NCBI GenBank assembly: GCA_030562195.1
Contig: CM060199.1
Location: 8,514,338 to 8,578,337, forward strand
Source: Nipponacmea schrenckii
Taxonomy: Eukaryota > Mollusca > Gastropoda > Lottiidae
Direction: 5' to 3'
Length of the DNA: 64,000 bases
The notes below the pieces were generated by a model. The model was given only the letters and a program-made list of their open reading frames with translations, was not told the origin of the DNA and did no database searches. Below are positions 32,217 to 45,330 of the stretch, in pieces. Position numbers and translations under genes: made by a program. The stretch's first letter is position 1; the number at the start of each line of letters is the position of its first letter.

Positions 32217-35200
32217 TCGGGGGTGAATCTCTTTTGAACTCACGAATCTCTGAATATTCACCACCACAAAATTGTTTATCATTGTTTACACATTTCAATT
32301 TTTGACACAGGAAATCATTTAATTTATTTAACGTATAGACTTTAGGAAAACATATACAGAATGCTCCATTCTGAAACATCAAAATTATGTTTATAGCAGG
32401 TGTCAAGAAATGAAGATTTTCGAGTTCGGAAAAGCATCGAGACTAAGACAATGATCTTTCAAACTTTTGACGACCAGACGATTTGTTATTTCAGATCAGA
32501 ACAGAAGAAAAAATATCCAAAAGACCCAGACCCTTTATCCTAATTTCTCAGTAGCGCATTTGTTCCACCCTAGGCCTGTACAACAACCATCTCTTCTCCG
32601 AAAACTAAAGCTTTAAGTGTATAAATAGCAACGTTTGTTGAGTACACATGAAAAGGACCACTTGAAAAAGTCAATATTTAAGTTCAAATGAACTTCAATA
32701 TAATTTTTATACAACAACTACACTACAGTGGCGTCCCCCGACTTGCCAGGTGCAAGAAATGCGAGAATTTCATGTTAACTGTAATGCGAGGCAATTTTTC
32801 GCAAAAACGCAACATTTTGCACGCACACCACGGGAAAAACTGAATTTCACTCTGGATTGTGCACACATTACCTTTAAAAGCATGTGAATCGGAATAAAAT
32901 TTCACTTCTTCACTGACACTTGTCAAACACCGACACGATGCCGCGACTTACAACCCCCGTACGGGAACATGTCATTGGCATGCTTCAAAATGGTTGCCAG
33001 ACGACTACACTGCGCACACACAACGATCGCAAGGCTCCATCAAAGGTTTCTGCAAACAGGGAATACTCGGGTCCGTCCTCGACCGGGTCAACAACGTGTT
33101 ACAACGGCACGTCAGGACCGTCAGATCGTGTTGATCATGCCCGAGACGAACACTACCAGCGATTAGAACGGCTACTCAAGTCCAAGACGACGTGGATTCA
33201 TTCCCCCAACACCGTAAGGAACAATACCTTGCACAGCAGAACAGTACTTCAGTGGCTAGCTCTGTCACCCGACCTCTCCACTATCAAGCACTTATTGGAT
33301 TGAATTGGACGACGTCTTTCACGTCGACGCCAGATGGACAACATCCAGGAATTTGAGGTTGCCCTTGTTCAGGAGTGGAATGCTATCCCTCAGAACACTA
33401 TCCAGAGACTGATCGCGGCCACACCCGTTATCGACTTTCCTGTTTGACCCCTACACTAGTTAAGTCTCGCTCGCGCATTAACATTATCGTGAATAAAATT
33501 TTATGATGTTTACATGTCTTATTAAATCATTCATTATCTCATAAGCATCATAAGTATATACTTCATATATCAACCGTGGAGTTATTCCAGATTACGTGAG
33601 TGGTGCGTATTCATATAGACTGAGTATATATTCATGAACAAACATGTATACATGTATATCCAAACGTTGCTTTAGGAACATGATGAAATCGATATCATGA
33701 AAGTCTCTGATTTGGAAGTCAAGATTTAGAGGATGGCACTTGATAAATAATAACAAGGGAACTTGATACAATAAAAAAAAAATTCTACTTGCATGAACAG
33801 CAGCAAAATTATGATGATACAGGTTAAAGCAACTTGCACAGCATAAGTCGACGGTCATCCTTAATGTTCCGAAGTCAAGTCGTTCATCTAATCGTGTAGG
33901 GTCTTCGTAACATCCCATATAAAACTCTAAGATGGAAATAAACAAAAATGTTTAGGTGATACAAAGTCAAGTAATAGCCAATTGATTCACTTAGCATAAG
34001 TAAATTAGTTTTAAGACAGTATTTCAGATGGTTAATTGTCGGACTATATCGTCAGGGTTTCTTTAGCGTCTTCTGTCTCAAAATAGGTGTCCAGGTCAAC
34101 AGCTTTATTCTTATTACCCGTGGGATAATCTCCTTGTGTTTTGTTTATTTATTATCATCATTATCATTATTAATACTTTCTAACGCGACATCTACGAAAG
34201 GGTGTGAATAAACGAGGTGGAATGAAGAAATATAAAAGTGGCATAACGTGTCAGAACTTTGCACTGTATTTCATCGCTTCTTGAACTATGCGAGTGAGTT
34301 TTTTGTAGGTGTAATCACATTTTTTTTTATTACAAACGTACTATTTTGACGTATAGGAATAATGTCATAATTGAAATGGTACCAGTAATAGTCTTATTAC
34401 TAACATAGAAATAAAACCAAGAGAACTTACTGCTTGAATCATAGTTAACACCAGGTGTAGTTATTCCTTCATGAGGATAGTACGCATAACCTTCAAATAA
34501 ACCAAAGCATACATTTAGAAAATTGCCATGACTAATAATACTGTATCTAAAGTTTGAAATTATAAATATAAAATGCTGATCAACTGTAGGCAAATGTATA
34601 AAAAGCTATTATTGTGCATATTTAGTCACCGGAGCTTACTAAAATCAGAGAAAGAAAAATGTATTGCTTTATCAAACTAATCTAAAAAGTTTATTTATTA
34701 TTCTGAAACTTGCCTAAATAACCCATTTTGCGTTTAAGGCTCATTCTTTGGCAATAACTCAAACAAAACATTCATAGAAATTCGTATGTGACGGGGATAT
34801 AGTCTATGATCACATCATTTTACATATTTCAAGGATTTTACTGCTTGTAGGTGAATGTAAAATATATTTCACCAAGAATTTCCTTGTCCCTCGTTGACTC
34901 GATCCAAATGAATCTTTTCACAATTGAAAAATGTACATAGGAGTTTTTAGGAACTTCTTCAGAATTAATACCTGTTTTATACGTAGCAAAGGCGTTTTCT
35001 CCACCACAATTCTGTTTCAAATTAGCTTTACATCTTATTTTACACTGATTGGAATTCACTTTCTTTATTTTCCCACTTTCACAATGACATTTATTTCCCT
35101 TCTGAAAAATTAGAATTGGTTTATATAAAATCAAGATCAATGCTGTTGTCCACTATTCATTTACTAATGATAACAATATCTGCTGAGGATCATGATATTC

Positions 35201-36130
35201 CTCTCTTCATTGATGAACAATCCACAAACGTGTGTAGTACAAGAAAAATACCTAATAATATCAAGGTATTAGATCGAGTTCTAATTAACATTGTCAGACA
35301 GGTATTTATTCGTCATGAGTCTAAATGAATTTGGTGTACTAATATTAGTAGTGTTGTTTTTTCTCATGGCTATTTTACATTTTTGAACCCTTAAATATTC
35401 ATTTGGACCCCTTTTTAAATTTGAAGCTTTAGATATCGAACAATGATGTCAAAAAATTAAATAAAAAATTTAAAGTGGACCAGGCTTTATTTATTTCGGA
35501 CAATCATCCGACAGCCTCAAACACATGAAATCTTTTGGTTAGCTAATCAGAATTTGAAAAATCACAATGACTTAAGAAATTACGAACGTCCCGCCATATT
35601 GGAAAACGGTTCGTCTTGACAGTCAAAGAGTTATCCTTCCCGTCGTGCAATAGCGGTCATCTATATAAACAGACTACAACGCATTTTTCAATTGTAGACT
35701 TTGTCAACAGGACACACAATTTTCCGACTGACTGGAGACCAGCCGCGTACAGCACGAAAAAAAAATGAAAAGTGAAATTTTTTGTTTGAGGCATATTTCA
35801 AGGTATTTTGCGATTTTCTCAGAGCTTGAATATTTCTGAGGACTGTTTAAATGTAACAAAGGCCCAAAACGACCCCTAAAAATCAAGCCTGGGCCCCTTT
35901 AAATTAGCTTACATGTAACATTGCAATAGGCTTTGTCTTTAACCAACAATAGAGGATACAGTCTTCAACAGTATTTGTAACTGCATCAGAAATTCTATTA
36001 GAAAATAATCTAAGCATGCTCGCCCTTAATGACATCCATTTCGGAGACGAGGGCTTTGCTGGGCCAATAGCGGCCATTATCCTTTTACGATCGACAGAAA
36101 TATAACAGTTACTCTCCAACTTCAAGTCTT
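32217..36130 (-). pseudogene. Second copy of WSC exons 2-6, no signal-peptide exon
   Basis: The five exons keep their splice sites and frames, including the GCAAGT donor of exon 5. Exons 2-5 encode the same residues as copy 1. Exon 6 differs at four residues (K to N, V to L, E to D, V to E) with one silent change. No exon 1 lies upstream before the PLE at 37122, and exons 7-12 are absent, so it is probably a gene fragment. It lies upstream of copy 1 on the same strand, so read-through splicing into a longer WSC transcript cannot be excluded. Confidence 0.8.
32938..33447 (+). pseudogene. Deleted Tc1 transposase, duplicated copy
   Basis: Counterpart of 17216-17725 with the same deletion and in-frame stop and about five base changes by eye. 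It was duplicated with the locus, not inserted twice. Confidence 0.85.
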
Positions 36131-36370
36131 CTGCAATTAAAAAAAAAATCATTCGTAATCTTTTTTTCCATGTTCTGTGCTTTCTCCATAATCTAGCCTA
36201 GTTGTATTTTTTCATAAAATAATTTTGAACTAAGCAACAACACAAATACATTGATTAAGCTTTTTAAATAATAGTAGGCCCTAGCTAGTTTTGTGAGTTT
36301 TCCAGATTTTACAAGGATTCTGTTACTTTATGACACCAGGATCAGTTCAGTGATGAATATATGCATAACA

Positions 36371-37121
36371 ATATAGATTTGGTGGAGTCTACCATGCTTG
36401 TTTTATCTCCCTTTGTCACTACTTCCTACTCGCTTGCCCTCTACTCCCAAAACGTACCCAAACTAATGCATGTTTGTGTCTAAAACGTAACCAACTGTGT
36501 CTAAAACGTAACCAACAGACTGCATTTTCTGTTACAAAGGTTGTAATTTGGTACTAATGACAAGGTTACGAAAGCACTGGCACAGGTCATAAGTGTAAGG
36601 TTACCAAAACTTTTGGGTTATATCGTAAGCACACGTCTGTCTCTCCGTTCACATTTTCTTGTGCTCACTCTACAGACTACAATTATTAACAGATTTTTTA
36701 TACACCCACATTATAATGTGAATTGAGCAATCATAAGAGCAAACAAAATTTTTTTCAGACTTGGGTCAAAGCCATATGGATTGAAGGAAAACGAGAAATG
36801 GGTGGTGTTAGATGGTGATGAGAACATAGTCTCATAAAAGCACTGGCCTAGGTCACAAATTAAAGATTTATGATAAAGCAAGGTGCAAGTTAAAGGTTAG
36901 GATAATTAGATGCGTTAATTATGGATGTCTCTGAAATATTATCTGAAGTAATATAATTTCTTTATCTGAAATAGCTGAAAATATAAGAATTAATTTTCTT
37001 CTGATATATCGATAATCAGCTAAAGAGAAAAGCCAAATATTTTTATGTACCTATAATAAATAAAGAAATATTAATGTAAAATGTAGTGAATTCAGAATAA
37101 AGGAAGTCAGGTAATTTAAAG
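36371..37121. other. No gene seen; contains a pearl-like 5' end fragment
   Basis: At 36690-36720 'ttttttatacacccacatta' matches the pearl-like terminal palindrome, but no array follows. The rest is AT-rich with a duplicated 'gtgtctaaaacgtaaccaac' (about 36476-36515). Confidence 0.45.
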
Positions 37122-37745
37122 CTATTGGGGATTGAGTCTACCATGAACTAGGATATTGCTGAGATTTTTATTTCTTTTGTACGCTGTAACAAGTCTCTTG
37201 CTGTAGACATGAGGATATTGGTTTTGAAGGCTTTGGTAGTGACGTTTGACAATTAGGGAGGCATTAGTGGCAGTATGATTGTAGGTGGTAACAAAAGGTA
37301 TTATCTGATTATCATGTTGGATATTAAGGCCATTTGGATATACAGTTTGAAGTTGGTCCATCCAATAACTCTCGCGTTGTAATCTTCTTTGTTTTGGCTT
37401 GATGTTTGGCATAGGTTGTATCTTTTCAATTGGCATAATCAACAAGTCTTCAATGGAATGGTCGGGTTGGTTAAAATGATTAGAAATTGGTCTTTTTTTG
37501 CCATGTACTATATCGTAACGATGGCCGTTAAAGCGAGTTCGTAGCGCGTTCTTAGTTTCTCCAATATATTGTGTTTCGCATTTTTTACATGAAATTAGGT
37601 AAATTAGATTTTGGTCGCCGCATGAAAGTTGGTATAAGAAAAGTTTTGCCGGTTTTATTGTTTTTGAAAAAATGAGAAATAGGTACATGCTCGCAGGTAC
37701 GACACATAGAACCACCACAGGGTTTGGAGCCAAATTCATTTATAG
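37122..37745 (-). pseudogene. Second Penelope-like element, C-terminal endonuclease part only
   Basis: Minus-strand open frame with NLIYLISCKKCETQYIGET and LRTRFNGHRYD (GIY-YIG), NHFNQPDHSIEDLL and a C-terminus ending LVHGRLNPQ. It is clearly related to the element at 1863-4065 but a different family member, and shows the C-terminus that the first copy has shifted out of frame. The RT part is missing: a 5'-truncated insertion whose 5' edge abuts the first recognised exon of the next gene. Confidence 0.88.
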
Positions 37746-37773
37746 GCGATGGAGGGGGGTTATTTTTCTCCAG

Positions 37774-40700
37774 AAGTTGTAATAACGTGCGGTGGTGTTA
37801 TTCCGGAGAGTTGGATAGTTGGCAACCATGTTGCTTGGCCTCCAGGCGTAAATTCAAAAAAGGCAATGGAGGCCAACGCAGCACCCACTGAGAAGTGGAG
37901 GAAATTCCCTTTGCTGAAGATAAAAAAAACTGGTAGGTAATTGTAGAATTGAACTCAGTTACTATACTGCATGACTTTAAATATAACTAAGAAATATATT
38001 ACGCATTGAAATATGACGTATAGGCTTATATTGTTGTATTATTGAATTACTTGTAGGTGATAAATCTATTTGTGAGAATGACGAAGATACAGAATATTCT
38101 GAATATGAGAAAAGACGGAAGAAAATCAAGGAATATCCAGATTTTATCTTAAATGGATCCGGTAAAGAATTTGTATCAATACCCTGTCTTTTTATGATTT
38201 TTTCATGCATCTTAATATGCAAACTACTTTTGAAATTAATTTCCACTGCCTGTAAGGTTGGTTTGTTGTACCCAATAATATGTTTGTCTATTTCATTTGA
38301 GATAGGGATTGGATCAGTTATTTTTATTTTGATGAATTTCATTTAGATAAAATAATTGAGAACTCTGAAGCACATGATGTATCTAGTGGAGAAAAATCAG
38401 GTACAGTAGATAATCTCTCTTATATTTTTCTCTAAGAAAGAAATTCACAATTATAATTACTGAATTATAGAGTTGAAATTCCAGTCCAATAGGAAAGGTT
38501 GACAAAGGAAACCTAAACCAACCATGATCAAAACAGCTAATAGATTAATTAATCCTCAATACCCCCATTCGAGAAGATGTAATAAGTTGATTGTCTTCAC
38601 TATTACTTTTAATGCATTATGCTTTTGATAATCAGTGTTACAATCTCCTTGCATTTTTCAGAACCTCTAATGTCCCTTCCAATTGCCCCCTAACCAGGAT
38701 GGCTGAAAAAGAAATTTATGGAGGAAGAATCTGATGATGGTTAGTTAACATCTTTTTTTTTTCTCCTTTCTTTACTATATGTATTCAGTTTTGCATATAT
38801 TGAGAAAATTTGTACAAAGAATTTTTGACCATTGCAGAGAAATCTTGCCGAATTCGTAAAACTCCCATAAAGTAATTAAAAAGTCTTTTTAAATGTTATC
38901 TTTATTTCACCGCTATTTTCAGATACTTTGTTGTCCCAGACATTTGCCCGGAAACCACGAAAGATGATGAAAAAGAACTTTCTGGAAGATGACTCGGAAG
39001 ATGGCAAGTTGCTTCTTTCTATTACGTCTGCAGACAAAAAAAATTGAAATTTTAAACTTAGGTTGTTTCAACATTACTAAACTCTCTTGCTAGAAATTGT
39101 TGTAGGTACTCCATCAACAAACAAGTTCAATGTGAATGTTGATGGCTCTAATTATGCCACTATTCTCAAAAGTTCTTATCCCTCGACATTTAAAATATTT
39201 AAATATTTTTGTTTACTTCAGAAGATGAAGATTTATTCCCTGCAAAAACAAAAAAAAGCACACCAAAGACTCCAATATCAAAACCTTGTTTCAGCAAAAG
39301 TCTAAGTCAAGGACAGAAATCAAGCAAAAGTCCCAGTCCAGGTCATCAATCAGGGAGTAAAACTCCCAGTCCAATACCTTGCAGCCAAAGTCCAAGTCAA
39401 AATCCAAATTTTAAAAGTCAAGGAAAACAACTGTCAAATGCTGAAACACGTGCCAGTATGTTTATTATTACTCTACATTAACTGTGTATTGAATAATATT
39501 ATGAATATGATATATTGTGATGCGACATGTATAGCAAAAACAAAAAATCCAGATATGTCTTACAACTCTTACATAGTAAATAGAAACTGTCACCTAAAAG
39601 TAAGGGCATCAAAACTTTTAAGTTTTAAGTCATGTTTGGGTGTTATTTTACCGCTTGAGCGAGAAGGTGCCATCTGTAAGATACAACTAGAAGCTAGAAA
39701 AGTTTGTCTGCTCTGCAATGGACAGAAGGCACCAAGTATCGGCATCGGTAGACTAAAATTTAATATCAGTATGGAATTGGAAAAAAGTGGTATCGGTGCA
39801 TCCCCACTTCCTGCCGTGTTCCGAAATATAGTCCCTTTGATTTTTTCAGGATTTCAGAAGAATGTTAAGTCAAGTGCAGTAAGAAGGGTCTTGGATTCCT
39901 GAATCAAGTGAGTTTTATAGTATCTGCTTTTTAAGTATTTGATAATTTTTTCTTTCATCAAAATACTTTGTGACATCATCAAGGGAGTCCACGTAGCGTT
40001 CTCTTTTCACTTTCGTTATTACACTAATTCAACTACTAAAATATATACAACATTACGACATTTTGCTGGTTTATTACACATGTTTTGTTCCTATCACTGA
40101 TGATACTCAAAATTGACTTGTCTGCCATGTCAAAAATATTTATATCATATCCTTTTTTAAAACAAAATTGCAATTTTCGTAGGGTTTCAGAAGAAAGTAT
40201 TACACTATTTGATTGATATACGTGAAACATTGGATAGATTGTTGAACAAAAACATGCATACTTCGTTACCTACAATAGAAACTGCACAGTCTTGTGAAGA
40301 TGTAGAAGACATGGAGAAAAATCTGGAAAATGAAAATGAACGGCAACAATTGGTAATTTTTTTCAAATTTAATTTTGATGTATGTGGTTTGAATGAACAT
40401 TAGTAGAGGAAAATGAATTTAAGAGGAAAATGAATTTAAGAGGAAAATGAATTGAAGAGTAAAATGGATTGTAGAGTAAAATGGATTGCTAGTGAATGGA
40501 TGTATCTTGATTGACGCAATTCTGACTGGATAATTAATAAAGTTTTAACTTTGTCCCTTTAATGGTTGGTAAGATGTTGCAATATATCTATAATGACTGA
40601 TTGAAGGCTAAATTATCCACGTATCTATCATTGCCAAACCCTGTTATATGCTGCTGGTGGGTGTATTGAATTTGGAGTCAACTTTTTTGTTTTGTTTTAT

Positions 40701-41643
40701 CATTTGGAATGTTTTTTAGGCTGAACAACTAACAACTTTAGGTGGCGCCAATCTTAGTGATTTTGTACGACGTGCAATGCAGAGGTATACTAACAGGTTT
40801 CTTAAATGTTTGACCGTATAGATAGGTTTCGGCAAAAACCTAAAAATCCTCTTAATTGATATTGTTGACCAAGCATCTAAATGATTGATTAGTTACATTC
40901 AAATTTTTAGTAAATTTATAAACTGTAACAACCATATTCTCAATGAATGTATACTTATTTGTAGACTTCTGACAAATGGAGTTATGGCACAGTTCTCTTT
41001 GAGAGGGAACAGAGGAAAGTATTGTTTCCAAAGCCTTCATCTATATACAGTCATAAAAGGTATGTAATCATCTCCTCTTGTATGTACACCAAATGCATTT
41101 AACAATAATAAATTTGATGCACTTTGTGTCTGAGTGCTAGCTCTGAGCTTCCAGTCCAAGTAAAAAAACACTTAATTTCTTTAAAGTCCTATTTGATGGT
41201 TACTGTGGTGGGTGTCTTTAGTCAGACAAGGTGCGCTTACCCTGATGTAACTGTAACTGAGTTGTCAACTTGACTGCCCTTTCAGAGACTCCACATAGCT
41301 AATTTTTGTTTTCTTGGCATTTATGTTAATGACTTCTCAAGATTTCTGGCTTAATATTTTGAGTTATGCCCCTTTCAAATAGTGAAAATATATCATTTTT
41401 GGCTTGTGGGTGCAATAGAGACCACAATTCTTATATATATATCTCGATAAGATCTTGGTTTCTATTGATAGCCAACTTCATAACTTTTACAGTTAGTGAC
41501 TTAATGCCTCTGTAGGTCCGCTCATTTCTTTTATAGAAGCAGCTTATTTTGGATCAACTCTTCATGAAGTGGATGGAGTCATTGGCACCTACTTACGCTA
41601 CGCACCAGATCGTCGAGGAGGAGGTGGAAGAAATGCAGATTGA
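37774..41643 (+). CDS. DUF4806-type gene, ten exons, first exon missing
   Basis: Exons: 37774-37932, 38057-38161, 38347-38400, 38698-38739, 38923-39003, 39222-39455, 40183-40352, 40720-40784, 40965-41059, 41516-41643 (stop TGA). All phases agree, with AG acceptors and GT donors except GCAAGT after 39003. The N-terminal part (VVITCGGVIPESWIVGNHVA, then WPP) and the C-terminal part (LTTLGGANLSDFVRRAM, LLTNGVMAQFSLRGNRGKY, VIGTYLRYAPDRR) match the layout of invertebrate DUF4806 proteins. The middle is Lys/Ser/Pro rich, with two similar acidic exons (FMEEESDD and FLEDDSED). Function is unknown; such genes are often multi-copy. The start exon would lie upstream, where a PLE is inserted. The transposase-like gene begins 318 bp downstream on the same strand. 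Confidence 0.75.
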
Positions 41644-41961
41644 ACTTTGATGTGAGAAAGTGAATTTTAAGAACTGAGTGATAAAATAATTTTTTATTGT
41701 GTTGTCAGTGTGCTATTTTTGTTTTTTCAAAAATTAATGAGTAGTGTCACATTGATGACTTACAGACTAAGTGAGCTCTGCTTGATTAATTTGGTTTTGT
41801 TTTCTATCTTTTAACTATCTTTTTCAAGACAATTTTTTGAGCAAGTGAGCTTTCCATACTTAGGCCTTATTTGGTATTGTTTCTTTCAACTGTCTTTTTC
41901 AAGACAATTTTTTTTTAAAGAATTTTGTGTTTTGTCTTAAATTAAGGAGCATTTCATTAAA

Positions 41962-43906
41962 ATGAGCCAATATAAGTCAGAGAGACTATGGCGTCACATA
42001 AACAAATCAGTGTTGAAACATTTAATATCTGATGATGAAGAATTAAGTGAGAACTCTGTACATTCTAATTCTGAATTAAGAGAGAAGTCTGTACATTCTA
42101 AATATGAATCATTACCAGTTTTTGAATCTGACCATAGTCAATCATCATCCTTGGATGGATTTATACATTTTTGTTCTGGCTCAAGTGAATCAGAAAATAA
42201 TTTGTCATGTGAGGATGATGATTTGTCTCTAAAACAGAAATTGGCCACATTGGCATTACAAAGTAAATGTTCTCAAGAATCATTAAATAAATTACTTTCA
42301 ATTTTGTCTGCTCATGGTCACAATTTACCAAAAGATTGTCGAACTTTATTAAAACGTCCAAAGCACATAGAAATATCAAACTTAAGTGATGGTCAGTATA
42401 AATATTTCGGTATTGAACATGGTATAGTAAATTGTCTAAATGCAAACCCTCAGTTGGAGACAGATATACAATTAACAATAAATGTTGATGGTATCCCATT
42501 AATCTTAATCAAGTAAACAGCAATTCTGGCCAAGACTGGGTTTGATTTCTAGTCATATGCCATTTATTATTGCTTTGTGGATAGGAAACTACAAACCATC
42601 TGATATATCTGAATTTCTTAAAGATTTCCTGACAGAGTATGCATTGTTAAAAGAAAATGGTTTTGTTTATTTGGGCCAAAGATATTCAGTTTATATTAAA
42701 GCATTTGTATGTAATGCACCAGCAAGGTCATTCCTTAAATGCACCATAGGCCATACAGGATACTTTTCTTGTGAACGTTGTGTTATTAAAGGTACATGGG
42801 AAGGCAGAATTGTATTTAATAGTAAGCGGCTTGAAATTCCCAGAACTGATGAAAATTTTGATTCTTGTCAATACGATGTTCACCAGAAGGGCAGATCCCC
42901 ATTGATAGACGTAGGCATAAAATGTGTGACAGGTTTTGCTTTAGATTATATGCATTTGGTATGCCTAGGTGTTGTAAAACGCTTATTGTATTTTATAACT
43001 GGAAAAGTTTCTAATTCTCCAAGAATATGTAGATTATCTCAAAATCAAATATCTGAACTTTTGAATTCTTACAAGGGAAAAATGCCAAGTGAATTTTCAA
43101 GACAACCAAGAGGCTTTTACTATTTAGAGAGCTGGAAAGCTACAGAGTTTAGAATGTTCCTTTTATACACTGGGCCAATAGTACTTAAAGAAATTGTGTC
43201 AGACAAACATTTTCTAACTTTGTCAATTGCGATGTGGATTTTTTTACATCCTAAGGAAATTGTCAGGCATGAACTTAAAAAAATTGCTAAGGATACCCTT
43301 AACTATTTTGTAAATCATAGTGAAAGACATTATGGTAAAACCTTTTGCACATATAATGTACATTCTCTTTTGCATTTGCATGAAGACATTGAAAACTTTG
43401 GCTGCTCTCTCAATGACATATCTTCCTTCCCTTTTGAGATTTTTTTGCAAATGATTAAGGGATTAATTAAGAATTCTAAATCTCCAATCGTCCAAGTTGC
43501 TAAGAGACTAACAGAAGCTCAGAGAAGTGATTCCTGTTTATTTAATATAAAGTCTCCAAATTTGAGAATAGCCACTGACTTGAAGGACAGTGTATTTTTC
43601 GTCAGTGACACTGAATTTGCAATTGTTAAGGGAAAAAATGTTAGGGGATGAGTTTGTGATATTATAAAAATCCGAAATATGACGAGTTTTTATGAGAATC
43701 CTTATGATTCACGCCTTGTGTATATATTTTTTGTTTTGGCTCATATTTCATGCAGGAGACTTGTAGAAGCAAGCAGCCTGTGCCGTAAGTCTGTTTGCTT
43801 ACCAGTAGGTGAAGGTTTTGTATTTTTTTCCTCTGGTACATGTATTCCAGTAGGCCCGCTATGTGAAATCATATGGATATATTGTTTTAATGCTATTACT
43901 AAATAA
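41962..43906 (+). pseudogene. Transposase-like protein (CACTA/tnp2-like family), one frameshift and one stop
   Basis: Starts MSQYKSERLWRHINKSVLKH, with an acidic Ser-rich N-terminus. A +1 shift near 42508 separates INVDGIPL from FWPRLGLISSHMPF. The core follows: NAPARSFLKCTIGHTGYFSC with CERC, FALDYMHLVCLGVVKRLL, WKATEFRMFLLYTGP, YNVHSLLHL and FPFEIFLQMIKGL. An in-frame TGA at 43649 precedes FYENPYDSRL and a short C-terminus. I know this motif set from an invertebrate transposon family that looks distantly related to CACTA tnp2; the exact superfamily is not certain. VDG and LDYMH supply likely catalytic aspartates. No introns are seen. Confidence 0.75.
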
Positions 43907-44054
43907 ACATAATTATTCTAAATTACTTTTTATTTTCATGGGGGTGTGGGTCTTGTCGTCACATTGGAATTCATCTTCAGTGTAATTATCAAATCTCCAT
44001 ATGGCTAGAGGTGCTACAAAAGATATAGTAACATCCATGTGCTGTAAATTGATT

Positions 44055-44198
44055 GACATTGGATCAACATTGAAATACAGATGTTGTATTTTAGTTGAGT
44101 TTGGTTAGTTGACATACCTTACCTATACACCCTAAATCTAACCATTCTACAACATTGTGAACTAACATTGAATCAATGTTACTGTGCTTGCTGGGAAG
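44055..44198. other. Candidate transposon right end with subterminal repeats
   Basis: Four copies of 'aacattg' (44058-44175), one in the palindrome 'taacattgaatcaatgtta' (44163-44181), lead to 'ctgtgcttgctggg'. Subterminal repeats next to a C-rich inverted terminus are typical of CACTA-like elements. No matching left end was found, perhaps because the second PLE replaced it. Confidence 0.45.
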
Positions 44199-44640
44199 AT
44201 TCGAAACCCTCTCTGAAGACGATAATTTAAAAGCTGACCTTACAAAATACGTACGTCAAAACCTCAAACGACGTGAGATATTAGATTTTGTCAGTCAAAG
44301 TTACCCCCAGTATTCATGGTGTTTACGTAGTGTAAGTGAAAGACTCAGTTTCTTCAATATCAAGTACATTGACTACATTATTGATTTAAATTTGCTAGAA
44401 GAAAAGGTTATTGAAGAAATGACAGGTCCTGGTAGAATGTTGGGATATAGAGCACTCCATAAAAAAATAAGGGAGATTCACTGCTTAAATGTTCCAAGAG
44501 ATTTGGTTTATGGTATGGTTGAAGAAATAGATAATACTGGATTAATAGAAAGAGGCGGAGTTGGTATAAATAAAAAGAGACCCAGGATAAAGAAGTTTAT
44601 TTCACCGGTTGGTACTTAATTAAAGTTAAACTTTATGTCA

Positions 44641-44641
<1 letters not shown>

Positions 44642-44675
<34 letters not shown>

Positions 44676-45330
44676 TCTTTATTACAAAAGGGTAAAAAAA
44701 TTAGGCCATACAATATCAATGAGCATCAAGATAAGATCCTGAGTACCCACCGACAGGCCTGTCTTCCATTCTGCCCCTTATAAACAACACAAGTAAAACA
44801 TACACAAAACAAGAAACAATTACATGTATTTACAACAATCAAAAGTCATTAACAGATAAAAAGTTAACAATGAGAATGATATTTAAACTCTATGTACATA
44901 GCGATAGAGGGTTATATAAGAATAAAAGGAAAAAAAGAAATAAAAAAAAAAAAAAATCATGATGACAAACATTCAATGCAAATTTTAAAGTGTAAATTTC
45001 AGATAGATTTTTAGAATGGACAGTTTTAACAATTACACAAGTACAATCCATAATATTGACAATGATATTGTAAAAACACATGCTAAGGCACTCCAAACAC
45101 CCTGAACTTTTTCCCCAATCTAAATAATTTTCCATGGTCTATTTTTATGATTTTTACTTTAATGGTAATGGTCATATATGATTTGAAATTGGATGCTTCA
45201 TTTAATTTAAAGATTAAAAGAAAGTCTTGGCAGATGCTAAGCAATTGATGATACAAATACAATGTGGTTATATAAAGGTTATTATAGGGCATTATGAAAT
45301 TATACAACTTTGAGACTTAAATAAATCCCC
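44642..45330 (-). repeat. (AAT)n tract and possible LINE 3' end in intron 1
   Basis: Eleven or so AAT units (44642-44674) are followed by 'atctttattaca'. Read on the minus strand this is 'aataaagat' then (ATT)n, the way CR1/L2/I-clade LINEs end. No coding part was found upstream to 45330, so the LINE reading is tentative. Confidence 0.4.

Larger units (their letters stand above)
31505..36370. repeat. 4.87-kb duplicated segment, copy 2
   Basis: Same orientation as 15782-20648. Contains WSC exons 2-6 (36130-35913, 35101-34972, 34490-34431, 33926-33793, 32370-32217), the Tc1 remnant and part of the pearl array. Ends at 'atgcataaca', beyond which the two copies share nothing. Confidence 0.92.

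Noticed and set aside
31505..36370. Duplication treated as pure assembly error
   Set aside because: Flanks differ on both sides and the left part has 1-3 percent differences, so a real duplication is likelier, although only long reads can settle it.
39438..39902. 154-residue ORF as an exon of the DUF4806 gene
   Set aside because: It overlaps the GTATGT donor of the exon ending at 39455 and, unlike the other exons, has no matching phase; it lies in the intron before 40183.
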